Shown here piece by piece: positions 20,601-28,642 of a stretch of 64,000 bases of DNA. The translations under genes were made by a program, and so were the position numbers. The stretch is from NCBI GenBank assembly GCA_943788135.1, contig CALSPC010000004.1:35507-99506 (forward strand), given 5' to 3'. The notes beneath the pieces are model-generated. The model was not told where the DNA came from and did no database searches. It saw only the letters and a list, made by a program, of their open reading frames with translations. Source of the DNA: an uncultured Paracoccaceae bacterium. GTDB lineage: Bacteria; Bacteroidota; Bacteroidia; Flavobacteriales; Flavobacteriaceae. Each line of letters starts with the position of its first letter. The stretch's first letter is position 1.

Positions 20601-21507
20601 CCCCTTGCTGTGAACTTTCTTTGTGTAAAAGAATAGTTTTGACAGCAGCTTCATGAATTTCTTCAATATTGTCCTTATCAAGGATGGTATCACGGTCCAA
20701 AATAATTTCATTTCTTTCAATAGAAACAACTTCACCAGTGTCTTCATCAACGAAATCTTCATGCCATGTATTTAGGACACGTGCTGCAAGCTTACGACCT
20801 TGGACTTTTTTAAGTCCAGATTTTGAAACTTTGATTTCTTCTGCAAGATCAAAGATTTCAAGAATGTCTTTATCTCTTTCAAATCCAATAGCTCTGAAAA
20901 GAGTAGTTACAGGTAATTTTTTCTTTCTATCGATATAAGCGTACATAACGCTATTGATATCGGTAGCAAATTCGATCCAAGACCCTTTAAAAGGAATAAC
21001 TCTTGCAGAGTATAATTTGGTACCGTTAGCATGGAAAGATTGTCCAAAGAAAACTCCTGGAGAACGGTGTAGCTGCGATACTACAACACGTTCGGCACCA
21101 TTGATACAGAACGTACCACTTGGCGTCATATATGGAATTGTACCAAGGTACACATCTTGAACTATAGTTTCAAAATCTTCATGTTCGGGATCCGTACAGA
21201 ATAATTTTAATCTTGCTTTTAAGGGCACACTATAAGTAAGACCTCTTTCTATACATTCTTCTAGTGAATATCTTGGTGGATCTATGAAATAATCCAAAAA
21301 CTCTAACACGAATTGGTTTCGTGTATCAGTGATTGGAAAATTTTCCATGAAGGTATTGTATAGCCCTTCATCTCCTCTTTCTTCTGATTTTGTCTCTAAC
21401 TGGAAAAAATCCTGGAAGGATTTTATCTGAATATCCAAGAAATCTGGATACTCGGTTCTATTTTTAATAGACGAGAAATTTAATCTTTCAGCTTTTTTTG
21501 CTAACAT
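17695..21507 (-). CDS. rpoB: DNA-directed RNA polymerase subunit beta
   Basis: The second largest RNA polymerase subunit; it forms the other half of the active-site cleft and the rifampicin pocket. The 1270 residues show the rifampicin-region segment [12 protein letters not shown] with [13 protein letters not shown], the GRHGNKG motif, and the C-terminal [15 protein letters not shown]. The Bacteroidota-type start is [16 protein letters not shown] strong two-part hairpin lies in the 126-bp gap after rplL. It may set the ratio of rpoBC to ribosomal protein expression. Confidence 0.99.
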   Translation of the reverse strand: MLAKKAERLNFSSIKNRTEYPDFLDIQIKSFQDFFQLETKSEERGDEGLYNTFMENFPITDTRNQFVLEFLDYFIDPPRYSLEECIERGLTYSVPLKARLKLFCTDPEHEDFETIVQDVYLGTIPYMTPSGTFCINGAERVVVSQLHRSPGVFFGQSFHANGTKLYSARVIPFKGSWIEFATDINSVMYAYIDRKKKLPVTTLFRAIGFERDKDILEIFDLAEEIKVSKSGLKKVQGRKLAARVLNTWHEDFVDEDTGEVVSIERNEIILDRDTILDKDNIEEIHEAAVKTILLHKESSQQGDYAIIHNTLQKDPTNSEKEAVEHIYRQLRNAEPPDEETARGIIDKLFFSDQRYNLGEVGRYRMNKKLGLDIGMDKQVLTKEDIITIIKYLIELINSKAEIDDIDHLSNRRVRTVGEQLSSQFGVGLARMARTIRERMNVRDNEVFTPIDLINAKTLSSVINSFFGTNQLSQFMDQTNPLAEITHKRRLSALGPGGLSRERAGFEVRDVHYTHYGRLCPIETPEGPNIGLISSLSVFAKVNSMGFIETPYRKVDNAVVDIKGTPIYLSAEEEEDQMIAQASIPVDENGKITSEKVIARQEGDFPVIDPTQVNYTDVAPNQISSISASLIPFLEHDDANRALMGSNMMRQAVPLLRPQAPIVGTGLERQVASDSRVLVNATGSGVVKYVDANTITIEYDRTDEEALVSFESNVVSYPLTKFRKTNQGTSVNLKAIVEKGDKVKKGQVLTEGYATQNGELALGRNMKVAFMPWKGYNFEDAIVISEQVVRNDVFTSIHIDEYSLEVRDTKLGNEELTNDIPNVSEEATKDLDENGMIRIGAEIKPGDILIGKITPKGESDPTPEEKLLRAIFGDKAGDVKDASLKASPSLHGVVIEKKLFSRAVKDKRKRAQDKEDISKLEDIYDTKFDDLQSILVEKLFAIVGGKTAQGISNDLGEDVFPKGKKFTLKMLNSVDDYAHLVSGKWTTDAATNKLVSELIHNYKIKENDLQGSLRREKFTISVGDELPAGIIKLAKVYIAKKRKLKVGDKMAGRHGNKGIVARIVRQEDMPFLEDGTPVDIVLNPLGVPSRMNIGQIYETVLGWAGQDLGRTYATPIFDGATLDQINTLTDEAGIPRFGHTYLYDGGTGDRFDQAATVGVIYMLKLGHMVDDKMHARSIGPYSLITQQPLGGKAQFGGQRFGEMEVWALEAYGASSTLREILTVKSDDVIGRAKTYEAIVKGEPMPEPGLPESFNVLMHELKGLGLDIRLEE

Positions 21508-21547
21508 CGATGGACGAATTATTGATTAAAAAAATAATTTTTTATTA

Positions 21548-21609
21548 GTGTATATGATAAATACACAAAAGGGTTTAGGTCATAGAGTGCATACTCTAGG
21601 ACCTAAACC
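21548..21609 (-). promoter_or_regulatory. rplL-rpoB intergenic hairpins (candidate attenuator or processing site)
   Basis: The main hairpin pairs 21572-21581 with 21600-21609 (10 perfect bp). A 1x1 mismatch follows, then 21583-21588 with 21593-21598 (6 bp) around a 4-nt loop. On the transcribed strand it is followed by CTTTTG, a weak U-tract. A smaller hairpin (21548-21553 with 21561-21566) comes next towards rpoB. E. coli has an attenuator and an RNase III site at the same gene boundary. Equivalence here is inference. Confidence 0.65.
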
Positions 21610-21633
21610 AATGTATGGAATTAAGTGTTAAGC

Positions 21634-22008
21634 TTACTTAAGCTCAACCTCTGCTCCAGCTTCTTCTAAAGAAGTTTTCAAGCCTTCAGCTTCGTCTTTA
21701 GAAACACCTTCTTTAATAGCGCTTGGTGCTTCATCTACTAATCCTTTAGCTTCTTTTAACCCTAAACCGGTTAATTCTTTTACTAACTTAACTACTGCTA
21801 ATTTAGATCCACCTGCAGCTTTAAGAATTACATCGAATTCTGTTTGAGCTTCAGCAGCATCTCCACCACCAGCTGGTCCAGCAGCGACTGCTACAGCTGC
21901 GGCTGCAGGTTCGATACCGTACTCATCTTTTAAAATTGTTGCTAGTTCATTAACCTCTTTTACTGTTAAGTTTACTAATTGTTCTGCGAAATCTTTTAAA
22001 TCTGCCAT
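21634..22008 (-). CDS. rplL: 50S ribosomal protein L7/L12
   Basis: A stalk protein of the large subunit that recruits and activates translational GTPases. The 124 residues have the N-terminal dimerisation helix ([19 protein letters not shown]), an alanine/glycine-rich hinge (about 35-52), and the C-terminal factor-binding domain with [16 protein letters not shown]. It follows rplJ by 65 bp, as in most bacteria. A large hairpin between this gene and rpoB may allow more L7/L12 than RNA polymerase to be made. Confidence 0.98.
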   Translation of the reverse strand: MADLKDFAEQLVNLTVKEVNELATILKDEYGIEPAAAAVAVAAGPAGGGDAAEAQTEFDVILKAAGGSKLAVVKLVKELTGLGLKEAKGLVDEAPSAIKEGVSKDEAEGLKTSLEEAGAEVELK

Positions 22009-22073
22009 TTTTCTATCGTTTTAATAATTTTTTAATTTAATATATATTTGTAAAAAGTGCGTACTCTTTTATG

Positions 22074-22595
22074 TTATCCCTCTTTTTGAGATAACGTTTG
22101 TAGGATACCTGATAATTTGCCACCACTCGATTGAAGTGCTGAAACAACGTTCTTAGCAGGCGATTGTAATAATCCAATGATATCTCCAATAAGTTCTTCT
22201 TTAGACTTAATGTCAACTAACATATCCAATTGATCGTCACCAATGTAAACTGCTTGTTCGATAAAAGCACCTTTAAGGAAAGGTTTGTCTGACTTTTTTC
22301 TAAAAGCTTTGATTACTTTTGCTGGTGCGTTTCCAGTTTCAGAATACATCACGGAAGTATTACCTTTTAAAATAGATGGTAAATCTCCGAAATCTTTATC
22401 TGAAGCTTCCATTGCTTTTTCAAGCAAGGTGTTCTTTACTACAGCTAATTTTATGTTTGCTTTAAAACAAGCACGTCGTAATGCTGAAGTTGTTCCTGCG
22501 TTTAACCCAGAAATATCGGTTAAATATAAATTTGAATTCTCAGCTAATTCTGTAGTTAACGCTTCGATTACTTTTGATTTTTCTTCTCTTGTCAT
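22074..22595 (-). CDS. rplJ: 50S ribosomal protein L10
   Basis: The base of the ribosomal stalk, binding 23S rRNA and the L7/L12 dimers. The 173-residue product starts with MTREEKSKVIEAL and has the RNA-binding N-terminal domain (LRRACFKANIKLAVVKNTLL). The C-terminal helix for L7/L12 binding ends in LSGILQTLSQKEG. The gap to rplA is 11 bp. Any L10-binding leader would therefore have to overlap the end of rplA or use an internal promoter; none is obvious. Confidence 0.98.
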   Translation of the reverse strand: MTREEKSKVIEALTTELAENSNLYLTDISGLNAGTTSALRRACFKANIKLAVVKNTLLEKAMEASDKDFGDLPSILKGNTSVMYSETGNAPAKVIKAFRKKSDKPFLKGAFIEQAVYIGDDQLDMLVDIKSKEELIGDIIGLLQSPAKNVVSALQSSGGKLSGILQTLSQKEG

Positions 22596-22606
22596 AATAA
22601 AATTGT

Positions 22607-23299
22607 TTAACTACTCACTTTTGAATCCACAGCAATACTAGGGCTCATTGTACTTGACATGAATATGCTTTTGACATAAACGCCTTTTGCTGATGTTGGT
22701 TTTAACTTCATAATAGTTGATAATAGCTCTTGAGCATTATCTTGAATTTTCTCTGCAGAAAACGATGTTTTTCCTATCGCTGCATGTACAATTCCTGTTT
22801 TATCAACTTTAAAATCAATTTTTCCTGCTTTGACTTCTGTTACTGCTTTAGCAACATCCATTGTTACAGTTCCTGTCTTTGGGTTAGGCATTAAACCACG
22901 TGGGCCTAATACACGACCTAATGGTCCTAATTTCCCCATAACACTTGGCATAGTTATGATAACGTCAACGTCTGTCCAACCGCCCTTGATCTTCTCAAGG
23001 TATTCGTCTAGTCCAACGTAATCAGCACCTGCGTCTGTAGCTTCCTGAGCTTTATCAGGAGTAACTAAGGCGAGTACTTTCATATCTTTACCTGTTCCAT
23101 GCGGAAGTGATACTATACCTCTTACCATTTGATTCGCTTTTCTAGGATCTACTCCTAAACGTATTGCTAAATCAACGGATGCATCAAACTTTGTGTTTGT
23201 AATGTCTTTTACTAAAACTGAAGCCTCTTGAAGACTGTAGATTTTACTCTTATCAATTTTAGCAACTGCTTCCTTTTGCTTTTTTGTTAATCTTGCCAT
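22607..23299 (-). CDS. rplA: 50S ribosomal protein L1
   Basis: L1 forms the mobile L1 stalk that guides tRNA out of the E site. The 230-residue sequence shows the start [16 protein letters not shown] and the conserved central block [19 protein letters not shown] with the TVTMDV segment that follows. The C-terminal [15 protein letters not shown] end is also present. It lies 15 bp after rplK. In E. coli L1 represses the rplK-rplA mRNA by binding its leader. A hairpin at 23772-23809 lies in the matching place. Confidence 0.98.
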   Translation of the reverse strand: MARLTKKQKEAVAKIDKSKIYSLQEASVLVKDITNTKFDASVDLAIRLGVDPRKANQMVRGIVSLPHGTGKDMKVLALVTPDKAQEATDAGADYVGLDEYLEKIKGGWTDVDVIITMPSVMGKLGPLGRVLGPRGLMPNPKTGTVTMDVAKAVTEVKAGKIDFKVDKTGIVHAAIGKTSFSAEKIQDNAQELLSTIMKLKPTSAKGVYVKSIFMSSTMSPSIAVDSKVSS

Positions 23300-23314
23300 T
23301 TCAAATATTTTTGA

Positions 23315-23755
23315 TTAATTGGGTGCTTCACCACCTTTAACAGTTATACCCATTGATCTGGCTGTTCCTGCTACCATTTTCATAGCAGACCCAACAGTAA
23401 ATGCATTTAAATCTACCATTTTGTCTTCAGCAATAGCTTTTACTTGATCCCAAGTTACTTTTGCTACTTTCTTTCTATTTGGTTCGCCAGAACCTTTTTT
23501 TACTTTGGCCGCTTCTAATAATTGTACTGCAGCTGGTGGTGTTTTGATTACAAAGTCAAACGATTTGTCTTTGTAAACAGAAATAACCACTGGTAATACT
23601 TTACCAGGTTTATCTTGAGTTCTAGCATTAAATTGCTTACAGAACTCCATGATATTAACTCCAGCAGCACCTAAAGCGGGTCCAACCGGTGGCGACGGAT
23701 TCGCTGCACCTCCCCTTACTTGTAGTTTGACTACTTTACCTAATTCTTTTGCCAT
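23315..23755 (-). CDS. rplK: 50S ribosomal protein L11
   Basis: L11 binds the GTPase-associated region of 23S rRNA. The 146 residues contain the conserved N-terminal proline pair block ([17 protein letters not shown]), which is needed for factor-dependent steps and (p)ppGpp signalling in other bacteria. The C-terminal rRNA-binding domain with [10 protein letters not shown] follows. It begins 75 bp after nusG, a gap that holds a two-part hairpin. Confidence 0.98.
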   Translation of the reverse strand: MAKELGKVVKLQVRGGAANPSPPVGPALGAAGVNIMEFCKQFNARTQDKPGKVLPVVISVYKDKSFDFVIKTPPAAVQLLEAAKVKKGSGEPNRKKVAKVTWDQVKAIAEDKMVDLNAFTVGSAMKMVAGTARSMGITVKGGEAPN

Positions 23756-23771
23756 TTTTAAATTTTAGTGT

Positions 23772-23809
23772 GATTCGTTTTTATAAATTGGAAGCTATAA
23801 ACTCGAATC
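23772..23809 (-). promoter_or_regulatory. Hairpin in the rplK leader (nusG-rplK gap)
   Basis: Bases 23772-23777 (GATTCG) pair with 23804-23809. A 2x2 internal loop follows, then 23780-23785 pairs with 23796-23801 around a 10-nt loop. It precedes rplK by 16 bp. L1 feeds back on the rplK leader in other bacteria, so this is a candidate control element. I do not see a clear match to the known L1-binding consensus. Confidence 0.35.
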
Positions 23810-23830
23810 TTAATATTTGTGTAACAATTA

Positions 23831-24403
23831 TTAAATTTTATCTACTTGCATATAGCTTAATTCTAGTGGTGTTTTTCTTCCAAAAATCTTCACCATAACT
23901 TCAAGCTTGCGTTTTTCTTCATTAATATTTTCTACAGTACCATCGAATCCATTAAATGGACCATCAATAACTTTTACTGTTTCTCCTTTAACAAAAGGAA
24001 TTGCTACGTTTTGGTCAGCCTCTAACGACAGCTCATCAACTTTACCTAGCATACGATTTACTTCAGATTGTCGTAATGGCACGGGCTCACCACCTTTAGT
24101 TTCTCCTAAAAACCCAATCACATTTGTGATGGACTTTATAATGTGAGGAATCTCACCACTAAGGTTAGCTTGCACCATTATGTATCCAGGAAAATAAACT
24201 TTTTCCTTCTGAACCTTTTTTCCTTTTCTAATTTGAATCACTTTCTCAGTAGGTACCAACACCTGATCAACAAAATCTTCTAAACCTAAACGTGAAATTT
24301 CACTCTCGATGTAGGCTTTAATTTTGTTTTCCTGGCCACTTACTGCACGAACAACATACCACTTTTTTTCCGCTTTGGTTTCTTCCACTTTAGTCTCTTC
24401 CAT
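23831..24403 (-). CDS. nusG: Transcription termination/antitermination protein NusG
   Basis: NusG binds the RNA polymerase clamp, improves processivity, and links polymerase with Rho or ribosomal protein S10. The 190-residue protein has the NGN domain (KKWYVVRAVSGQENK through the PGYIMVQ strand). The KOW domain lies at the C-terminus (VKVIDGPFNGFDGTV, then ELSYMQVDKI). The first 14 residues are a charged EETK-repeat extension ahead of the domain. It is 11 bp downstream of secE. Confidence 0.97.
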   Translation of the reverse strand: MEETKVEETKAEKKWYVVRAVSGQENKIKAYIESEISRLGLEDFVDQVLVPTEKVIQIRKGKKVQKEKVYFPGYIMVQANLSGEIPHIIKSITNVIGFLGETKGGEPVPLRQSEVNRMLGKVDELSLEADQNVAIPFVKGETVKVIDGPFNGFDGTVENINEEKRKLEVMVKIFGRKTPLELSYMQVDKI

Positions 24404-24414
24404 CGGTATGTATA

Positions 24415-24609
24415 TTATTTGATCCAGTTAAAATATTCTTCAATAACACGTGCAAAAACAGTATCTACACCCCATATAGCCAAAGAAAATACAATTGAAA
24501 AAACCGCCACAAGCACTGTTAGACTTTGTCCTTCAGCCCATGTTGGCCAACTTACATTGTTTTTAAGTTCTCCAAATGATTCTTTTACATATTCTACTAT
24601 ACCTGCCAT
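24415..24609 (-). CDS. secE: Preprotein translocase subunit SecE
   Basis: A 64-residue membrane protein that clamps SecY in the Sec translocon. The amphipathic helix (YVKESFGELKNNVSWPT) is followed by one membrane helix (about residues 28-47), the usual short SecE form. The pairing secE-nusG is conserved across bacteria. It follows the tRNA-Trp gene and is probably read with tuf. Confidence 0.95.
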   Translation of the reverse strand: MAGIVEYVKESFGELKNNVSWPTWAEGQSLTVLVAVFSIVFSLAIWGVDTVFARVIEEYFNWIK

Positions 24610-24685
24610 TGTCTTATAATTTTATTTAATTTGAGTCTGCTTATTAATAGGTTTCTCTGTTGTATTCGCTTCTCCAATTATTTAG

Positions 24686-24758
24686 CACGGGTTGAGAGAC
24701 TCGAACTCCCGACACCTGGTTTTGGAGACCAGTGCTCTACCAACTGAGCTAAACCCGT
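24686..24758 (-). tRNA. tRNA-Trp (CCA)
   Basis: A 73-nt cloverleaf on the minus strand. The acceptor arms pair ACGGGTT (24758-24752) with AACCCGT (24693-24687), and the discriminator base is G. The anticodon loop is CTCCAAA, giving CCA for UGG. The 3' CCA is not encoded. The gene lies between tuf and secE. Confidence 0.95.
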
Positions 24759-24769
24759 AAATACACGTT

Positions 24770-24797
24770 AAGGTATCTCGATAAATCGAGACACCTT
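24770..24797 (-). other. Hairpin between tuf and tRNA-Trp
   Basis: Bases 24770-24774 pair with 24793-24797, a single A/C mismatch follows, then 24776-24781 (TCTCGA) pairs with 24786-24791 around a TAAA loop. No U-tract follows on the transcribed strand. I read it as a structured spacer or processing site rather than a terminator. Confidence 0.45.
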
Positions 24798-24819
24798 TTC
24801 ATGTATTGTGATAATAGTA

Positions 24820-26007
24820 TTAGTCTAAAACCTCAGTTACTTGACCTGCACCTACAGTTCTACCACCTTCACGAATCGCGAAACGAAGTCCAACATGCAT
24901 TGCAATTGGCTGAATTAAATCAACCTCAATTGTCAAGTTATCTCCTGGCATTACCATTTCTACTCCTGATGGTAAAGCAATATTTCCAGTAACATCTGTC
25001 GTACGCACATAAAACTGTGGACGGTAGTTTGTATGGAATGGAGTATGACGTCCACCTTCTTCTTTTTTAAGGATATAAACCTCAGCTTTAAATTTAGCAT
25101 GTGGTGTTACTGATCCAGGCTTAGTAATTACCATACCTCTAGAAATCTGAGACTTTTCAATACCTCTTAATAAGATACCTGCATTATCTCCAGCTTCACC
25201 TCTATCTAATATTTGACGGAACATTTCAATTCCTGTAATCGTAGAGCTTAATTTTTCTGCACCCATTCCGATAATCTCTACAGGATCTCCTGTGTTTGCG
25301 ATTCCCGTTTCAATTCTACCTGTAGCAACTGTACCACGACCAGTAATTGAGAATACATCTTCGATTGGCATTAAGAAATCTTTGTCAACGTCACGCTTTG
25401 GTAATTCAATCCATGCATCAACTGCTTCCATAAGCTCTAATACAGTGTCAACCCACTTTTTCTCTCCGTTAAGAGCACCAAGTGCAGATCCTGATACTAC
25501 AGGTCCATTGTCACCATCATAATCGTAAAAGTTTAATAAATCTCTTACTTCCATGTCAACAAGCTCTAAAAGCTCTTCATCGTCAACCATGTCAACTTTG
25601 TTTAAGAATACAACAATTCTTGGGATACCTACTTGGCGTCCTAAAAGAATGTGCTCACGTGTTTGTGGCATTGGACCATCTGTAGCAGCTACTACTAAGA
25701 TAGCACCATCCATTTGTGCAGCACCTGTAACCATGTTCTTTACGTAATCCGCGTGACCTGGACAGTCAACGTGAGCGTAATGACGATTATTAGTTGCATA
25801 TTCTACGTGAGAAGTATTAATTGTTATACCTCTTTCTTTTTCTTCCGGAGCGTTATCAATCTGATCGAATGATCTTGCTTCAGAATAACCTGCATCAGCT
25901 AATACTTTAGTAATAGCAGCAGTTAAAGTTGTTTTACCGTGATCTACGTGTCCAATAGTACCAATGTTTAAGTGTGGTTTTGAACGATCGAAAGTTGCCT
26001 TTGCCAT
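24820..26007 (-). CDS. tuf: Elongation factor Tu
   Basis: EF-Tu brings aminoacyl-tRNA to the ribosomal A site as a ternary complex with GTP. The 395 residues have G1 GHVDHGKT (19-26), the switch [11 protein letters not shown]3 DCPGHADYV, and G4 NKVDM. The two beta-barrel domains follow, ending in [13 protein letters not shown]. It is embedded in a tRNA cluster (Thr, Tyr, Gly, Thr upstream; Trp downstream), so tRNA and EF-Tu synthesis are likely coordinated. It is the only tuf gene in the window. Confidence 0.99.
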   Translation of the reverse strand: MAKATFDRSKPHLNIGTIGHVDHGKTTLTAAITKVLADAGYSEARSFDQIDNAPEEKERGITINTSHVEYATNNRHYAHVDCPGHADYVKNMVTGAAQMDGAILVVAATDGPMPQTREHILLGRQVGIPRIVVFLNKVDMVDDEELLELVDMEVRDLLNFYDYDGDNGPVVSGSALGALNGEKKWVDTVLELMEAVDAWIELPKRDVDKDFLMPIEDVFSITGRGTVATGRIETGIANTGDPVEIIGMGAEKLSSTITGIEMFRQILDRGEAGDNAGILLRGIEKSQISRGMVITKPGSVTPHAKFKAEVYILKKEEGGRHTPFHTNYRPQFYVRTTDVTGNIALPSGVEMVMPGDNLTIEVDLIQPIAMHVGLRFAIREGGRTVGAGQVTEVLD

Positions 26008-26081
26008 GTTTTAAAATTTATTCTTAGTTATATTAATATTAGTAATCTTACTTGTATTCAATTTTATCTGATCAAAAAAAG

Positions 26082-26153
26082 AGCCAATGACGGGATTTGA
26101 ACCCGTGGCCTCTTCCTTACCAAGGAAACGCTCTACCCCTGAGCTACACCGGC
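26082..26153 (-). tRNA. tRNA-Thr (GGT)
   Basis: A 72-nt cloverleaf. The acceptor arm GCCGGTG (26153-26147) pairs with CATTGGC, including two G-U pairs. The anticodon loop TTGGTAA gives GGT, reading ACC/ACU. The discriminator is U and CCA is not encoded. It is the fourth tRNA of the cluster, 74 bp before tuf. Confidence 0.94.
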
Positions 26154-26163
26154 CAAAAAATTG

Positions 26164-26236
26164 AGCGAGAGACCGGGTTCGAACCGGCGACATTCAGCTT
26201 GGAAGGCTGACGCTCTACCAACTGAGCTACTCTCGC
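26164..26236 (-). tRNA. tRNA-Gly (TCC)
   Basis: A 73-nt cloverleaf with acceptor arm GCGAGAG pairing with CTCTCGC. The anticodon loop CTTCCAA gives TCC, reading GGA/GGG. It is 10 bp from tRNA-Thr(GGT). CCA is not encoded. Confidence 0.95.
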
Positions 26237-26264
26237 AATTTAATTTAATCCATCAATTTAAATG

Positions 26265-26346
<82 letters not shown>

Positions 26347-26383
26347 TCAATTTAAATTATATTTCACTCTTTTAAAGAACTTG

Positions 26384-26457
26384 AGCCGATGGAGGGACTC
26401 GAACCCACGACCTGCTGATTACAAATCAGCTGCTCTAGCCAGCTGAGCTACATCGGC
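26384..26457 (-). tRNA. tRNA-Thr (TGT)
   Basis: A 74-nt cloverleaf with perfect acceptor pairing GCCGATG/CATCGGC. The anticodon loop TTTGTAA gives TGT, reading ACA. It is the first gene of the tRNA-tuf operon, about 50 bp after the promoter. Confidence 0.95.
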
Positions 26458-26481
26458 TTTTTTTCAGTACAATTAGGCACT

Positions 26482-26505
26482 AAAAAAGCCCGCTATTTCT
26501 AACGG
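26482..26505 (-). terminator. Terminator-like hairpin overlapping the tRNA-tuf start region
   Basis: On the minus strand CCGTTA (26505-26500) pairs with TAGCGG (26495-26490) around a GAAA tetraloop, including one G-U pair. It is followed by GC and six U. It is placed correctly to end hpf transcripts. However, it lies just past the tRNA-tuf promoter, so the operon's own RNA would start at or inside the first arm. Confidence 0.6.
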
Positions 26506-26508
26506 ACT

Positions 26509-26540
26509 GCAAATGTATATATATTTTTCTTGTTTCAAAA
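26509..26540 (-). promoter_or_regulatory. Strong promoter of the tRNA-tuf-secE-rpoBC operon
   Basis: The minus strand has a -33 box TTTTG (26540-26536), an 18-nt spacer, and a -7 box TACATTTGC (26517-26509). Both boxes and the spacing match the Bacteroidota primary sigma factor consensus, which fits the high expression expected for these genes. Confidence 0.8.
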
Positions 26541-26557
26541 CATTTTTTGTAAAATTT

Positions 26558-26860
26558 TCATGAAAATTGACGTAATTTTTCTTTTCGCTTTTTTAACTGC
26601 CTTTCTAAAGACCGTACTGCTACGTCTAAGCCCTCTTCAAAAGTCTTAGAAACCTTCTTCATTACGATAACGTCACCTGGTATTGACAGCTGAATTTCTA
26701 CTATTTTATTTTCCTTTTCTGAGGTGTTTTCGACTTTCAAATAAACATTAGATTTTATAATTTTATCAAAAAACAAATCTAATTTGTCCATTCGCTTTTG
26801 AATAAAGTCGATTAATTTTTGATCGGCATTGAAATTTACGGATTGTGTAAGTACTTTCAT
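26558..26860 (-). CDS. hpf: Ribosome hibernation-promoting factor, short form
   Basis: A 100-residue HPF/RaiA-family protein that binds the 30S subunit and silences ribosomes in slow growth. It has the family pattern: beta strand with VNFNADQKLIDFIQKR, then a basic second helix (EEGLDVAVRSLERQLKKRKEKL). It lacks the C-terminal dimerisation domain of long HPF. It is 30 bp after the recombinase gene and likely shares its transcript. A terminator-like hairpin lies 53 bp downstream. Confidence 0.9.
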   Translation of the reverse strand: MKVLTQSVNFNADQKLIDFIQKRMDKLDLFFDKIIKSNVYLKVENTSEKENKIVEIQLSIPGDVIVMKKVSKTFEEGLDVAVRSLERQLKKRKEKLRQFS

Positions 26861-26890
26861 ATTAGTGTATTATTAGGTTAGATGTATTAA

Positions 26891-27778
26891 TTAGGACAAG
26901 GTCCTAGGGTGTGATTTTTCATATACTTTTTTGAGTTCGGCAACACTATTATGTGTATAAACTTGAGTCGCCGCCAAGCTCGAATGTCCTAAAAGTTCCT
27001 TCACAGCATTCAAATCGGCCCCATTACTTAAAAGATGGGTAGCAAAAGAATGTCTTAGGATATGAGGGCTTTTCTTTACTTTTGTGGAAATCGTGTCAAA
27101 ATAGCCTGTAATTATTCTGTAAACTAACATCTCATAGATCTTAGTTCCTTTCTTAGTTAGAAAAAGAACATGTGGATCTCTTATCGTTTCAAGATTTAGA
27201 CGCGCACTAAGATACGCTTGAAATGTAAGTATTACAGATGGCAGCAAAGGTATTATCCGTTCTTTATTTCGCTTGCCTACGACTTTGATCTGTCCTTGAG
27301 ACAAATCTACAGCCTCTAATTGTAATTGAACCAGTTCGATGCGACGCATACCAGTTGAATAAAAAAGTTCTACTATAAGTTTATCACGCAAGCCTTCAAA
27401 AGTATTTGTAGGAATACTTTTCAGCACATTACTGATTTCTACTTCCGAAAAAGGGATTTGAATTTTTTTACTCACCTTCAGAGCTTTATGTTTTGCTAAA
27501 GGGTTTATTTTTATACTTTCTGTTTTGAGCAAAAACTTGTAGTAACTATTTAAAGAGGATAGCTTCCGATTAATGGTTCGATTTGAAATATTTGAATCGA
27601 CAAGCTGAACAATCCAACTCCGTATTTGAGAATAATTTGCTTGTGAAATCTGCGCATCAGAATAATCGGACAATAGAAAAGACCGAAACGCTTCTAAATC
27701 TTTCTGATAAGCCACTATTGTATTTGGAGAATATTTTTTCTCTAGCAGTAGATAATCAATGAAGTTCTGTAAAGGCAT
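26891..27778 (-). CDS. XerC-like tyrosine recombinase
   Basis: A 295-residue tyrosine recombinase, probably one of the XerC/XerD pair that resolves chromosome dimers at dif. The N-terminal SAM-like domain (about 1-90) is followed by the catalytic domain with Arg145 or 146 (GMRRIELV), Lys169, the HILRH box (239-243), His265 (LLGHSS), and the nucleophile Tyr274. I start at the ATG at 27778 (MPLQNFIDYL), the usual family start; an in-frame ATG at 27808 would add ten residues. There are no phage or integron genes nearby, which favours a housekeeping Xer role. Confidence 0.9.
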   Translation of the reverse strand: MPLQNFIDYLLLEKKYSPNTIVAYQKDLEAFRSFLLSDYSDAQISQANYSQIRSWIVQLVDSNISNRTINRKLSSLNSYYKFLLKTESIKINPLAKHKALKVSKKIQIPFSEVEISNVLKSIPTNTFEGLRDKLIVELFYSTGMRRIELVQLQLEAVDLSQGQIKVVGKRNKERIIPLLPSVILTFQAYLSARLNLETIRDPHVLFLTKKGTKIYEMLVYRIITGYFDTISTKVKKSPHILRHSFATHLLSNGADLNAVKELLGHSSLAATQVYTHNSVAELKKVYEKSHPRTLS

Positions 27779-27819
27779 TCGGTTTGGTTTCACTACTCCA
27801 ATATACATAAAATATTATA

Positions 27820-27858
27820 ATATTCCCAATAAAAACTAGCACTTTCTATTGGGAATAT
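27820..27858. repeat. 12-bp perfect inverted repeat upstream of the xerC-like gene
   Basis: ATATTCCCAATA (27820-27831) is repeated inverted at 27847-27858 across a 15-nt loop. It lies between the xerC-like gene and the membrane protein gene, both on the minus strand. It could be a weak terminator for the membrane gene or a protein-binding site; no clean U-tract follows. Confidence 0.5.
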
Positions 27859-27879
27859 ATCATAATCCTAAGTGCTTAT

Positions 27880-28263
27880 TTATGCTTTAAATCTACCTAT
27901 AACAGCCGCAATCACACCACCCATTATAGCGGCAGATGCTGTATCAATAGCTACTGGAATTATAAAATCAATGTTTAGAGCTGCAGACGATGAAGCTTGC
28001 ATAAAAAAGTTCGTACTCAATGTCAAAAGAAGTCCAATAAAAAATCCTGCTTTGAGACCAGTACCAAAGACACTTATTTGCGCCCAACGGTTATAAATTA
28101 ATGCAAAGGTAAATGCATAAAAGACGCAGCCAAGTAGGATGTATAGCATGCATTGTTCTTGAGGATAAATGTCCGTAAAAAGAATGCCGTAAAAAAGCCA
28201 TCCAAGAAGAAAAGAAACAATACTTCCTACGATTCCTGATACTAAAAAAGATTTTGTGTTCAT
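27880..28263 (-). CDS. Small multi-pass membrane protein of unknown function
   Basis: From the ATG at 28263 this gives 127 residues with four hydrophobic segments (roughly 5-25, 38-57, 68-90 and 100-125) and short polar loops. An in-frame ATG at 28317 would add a poor 18-residue hydrophobic start, so I prefer MNTKSFLVSG. I see no enzyme motif. The glycine- and alanine-rich last helix and overall size are like the DUF1761-type small membrane proteins, but I cannot claim membership. Confidence 0.7.
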   Translation of the reverse strand: MNTKSFLVSGIVGSIVSFLLGWLFYGILFTDIYPQEQCMLYILLGCVFYAFTFALIYNRWAQISVFGTGLKAGFFIGLLLTLSTNFFMQASSSAALNIDFIIPVAIDTASAAIMGGVIAAVIGRFKA

Positions 28264-28364
28264 AATAATATTATTTAGGGTTAGATTCAAAATTAATAAA
28301 AAAATTGACTTGACCAAGTTTTTTTATCACATAACTTACTAAACACTAAACTGTTATAAACAAC

Positions 28365-28392
28365 AAAAGCACCTTATAAATAAGATGCTTTT
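28365..28392 (-). terminator. Probable rpsU terminator
   Basis: A 12-bp stem with one C/A mismatch (28365-28376 with 28381-28392) and a 4-nt loop lies 21 bp after the rpsU stop. On the minus strand it ends in CTTTTG, a short U-tract. Confidence 0.65.
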
Positions 28393-28413
28393 ACTATGTA
28401 TTGATGTAGAAAA

Positions 28414-28608
28414 CTACAAGTTCTCTGCGTCTCTTAAGCCTTGAATGTATTGTGCTTTTTGAATTTGCGCTCTACGTTTCACAGAGGGCTTTATAAACTG
28501 CTTACGCGTTTGTAAAGATCGCTTTGTTCCCGTTTTATCAAACTTACGTTTGAAACGTTTCAGCGCTCTGTCTATATTTTCTCCTTCTTTTATTGGTATT
28601 ATTAACAT
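28414..28608 (-). CDS. rpsU: 30S ribosomal protein S21
   Basis: bS21 is a 64-residue basic protein of the 30S platform next to the anti-Shine-Dalgarno end of 16S rRNA. The product starts MLIIPIKEGENIDRALKRFKR and has the basic helix typical of the family. In Flavobacterium the S21-containing platform is known to hide the anti-Shine-Dalgarno. Here rpsU is the one gene in the window with a strong GGAGG, which suggests feedback by free or S21-poor ribosomes. It has its own promoter and terminator. Confidence 0.97.
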   Translation of the reverse strand: MLIIPIKEGENIDRALKRFKRKFDKTGTKRSLQTRKQFIKPSVKRRAQIQKAQYIQGLRDAENL

Positions 28609-28617
28609 AGTCTTTTA

Positions 28618-28627
28618 ACCTCCCCTC
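28618..28627 (-). promoter_or_regulatory. Strong Shine-Dalgarno of rpsU
   Basis: The leader reads GAGGGGAGGT ending 9 nt before the ATG, with GGAGGT complementary to the 16S anti-Shine-Dalgarno. Other genes here lack such a site, as is usual in Bacteroidota. Confidence 0.85.
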
Positions 28628-28642
28628 TTTTAGATTTCGTGT

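Noticed and set aside
20436..20762. A 108-codon open frame on the minus strand inside rpoB
   Set aside because: It is an alternative frame of the conserved rpoB sequence and its product has no recognisable features; rpoB is plainly the real gene here.
26891..27778. XerC-like gene as a phage or integron integrase
   Set aside because: No attachment site, phage gene or cassette is nearby, and size and motifs fit housekeeping Xer.
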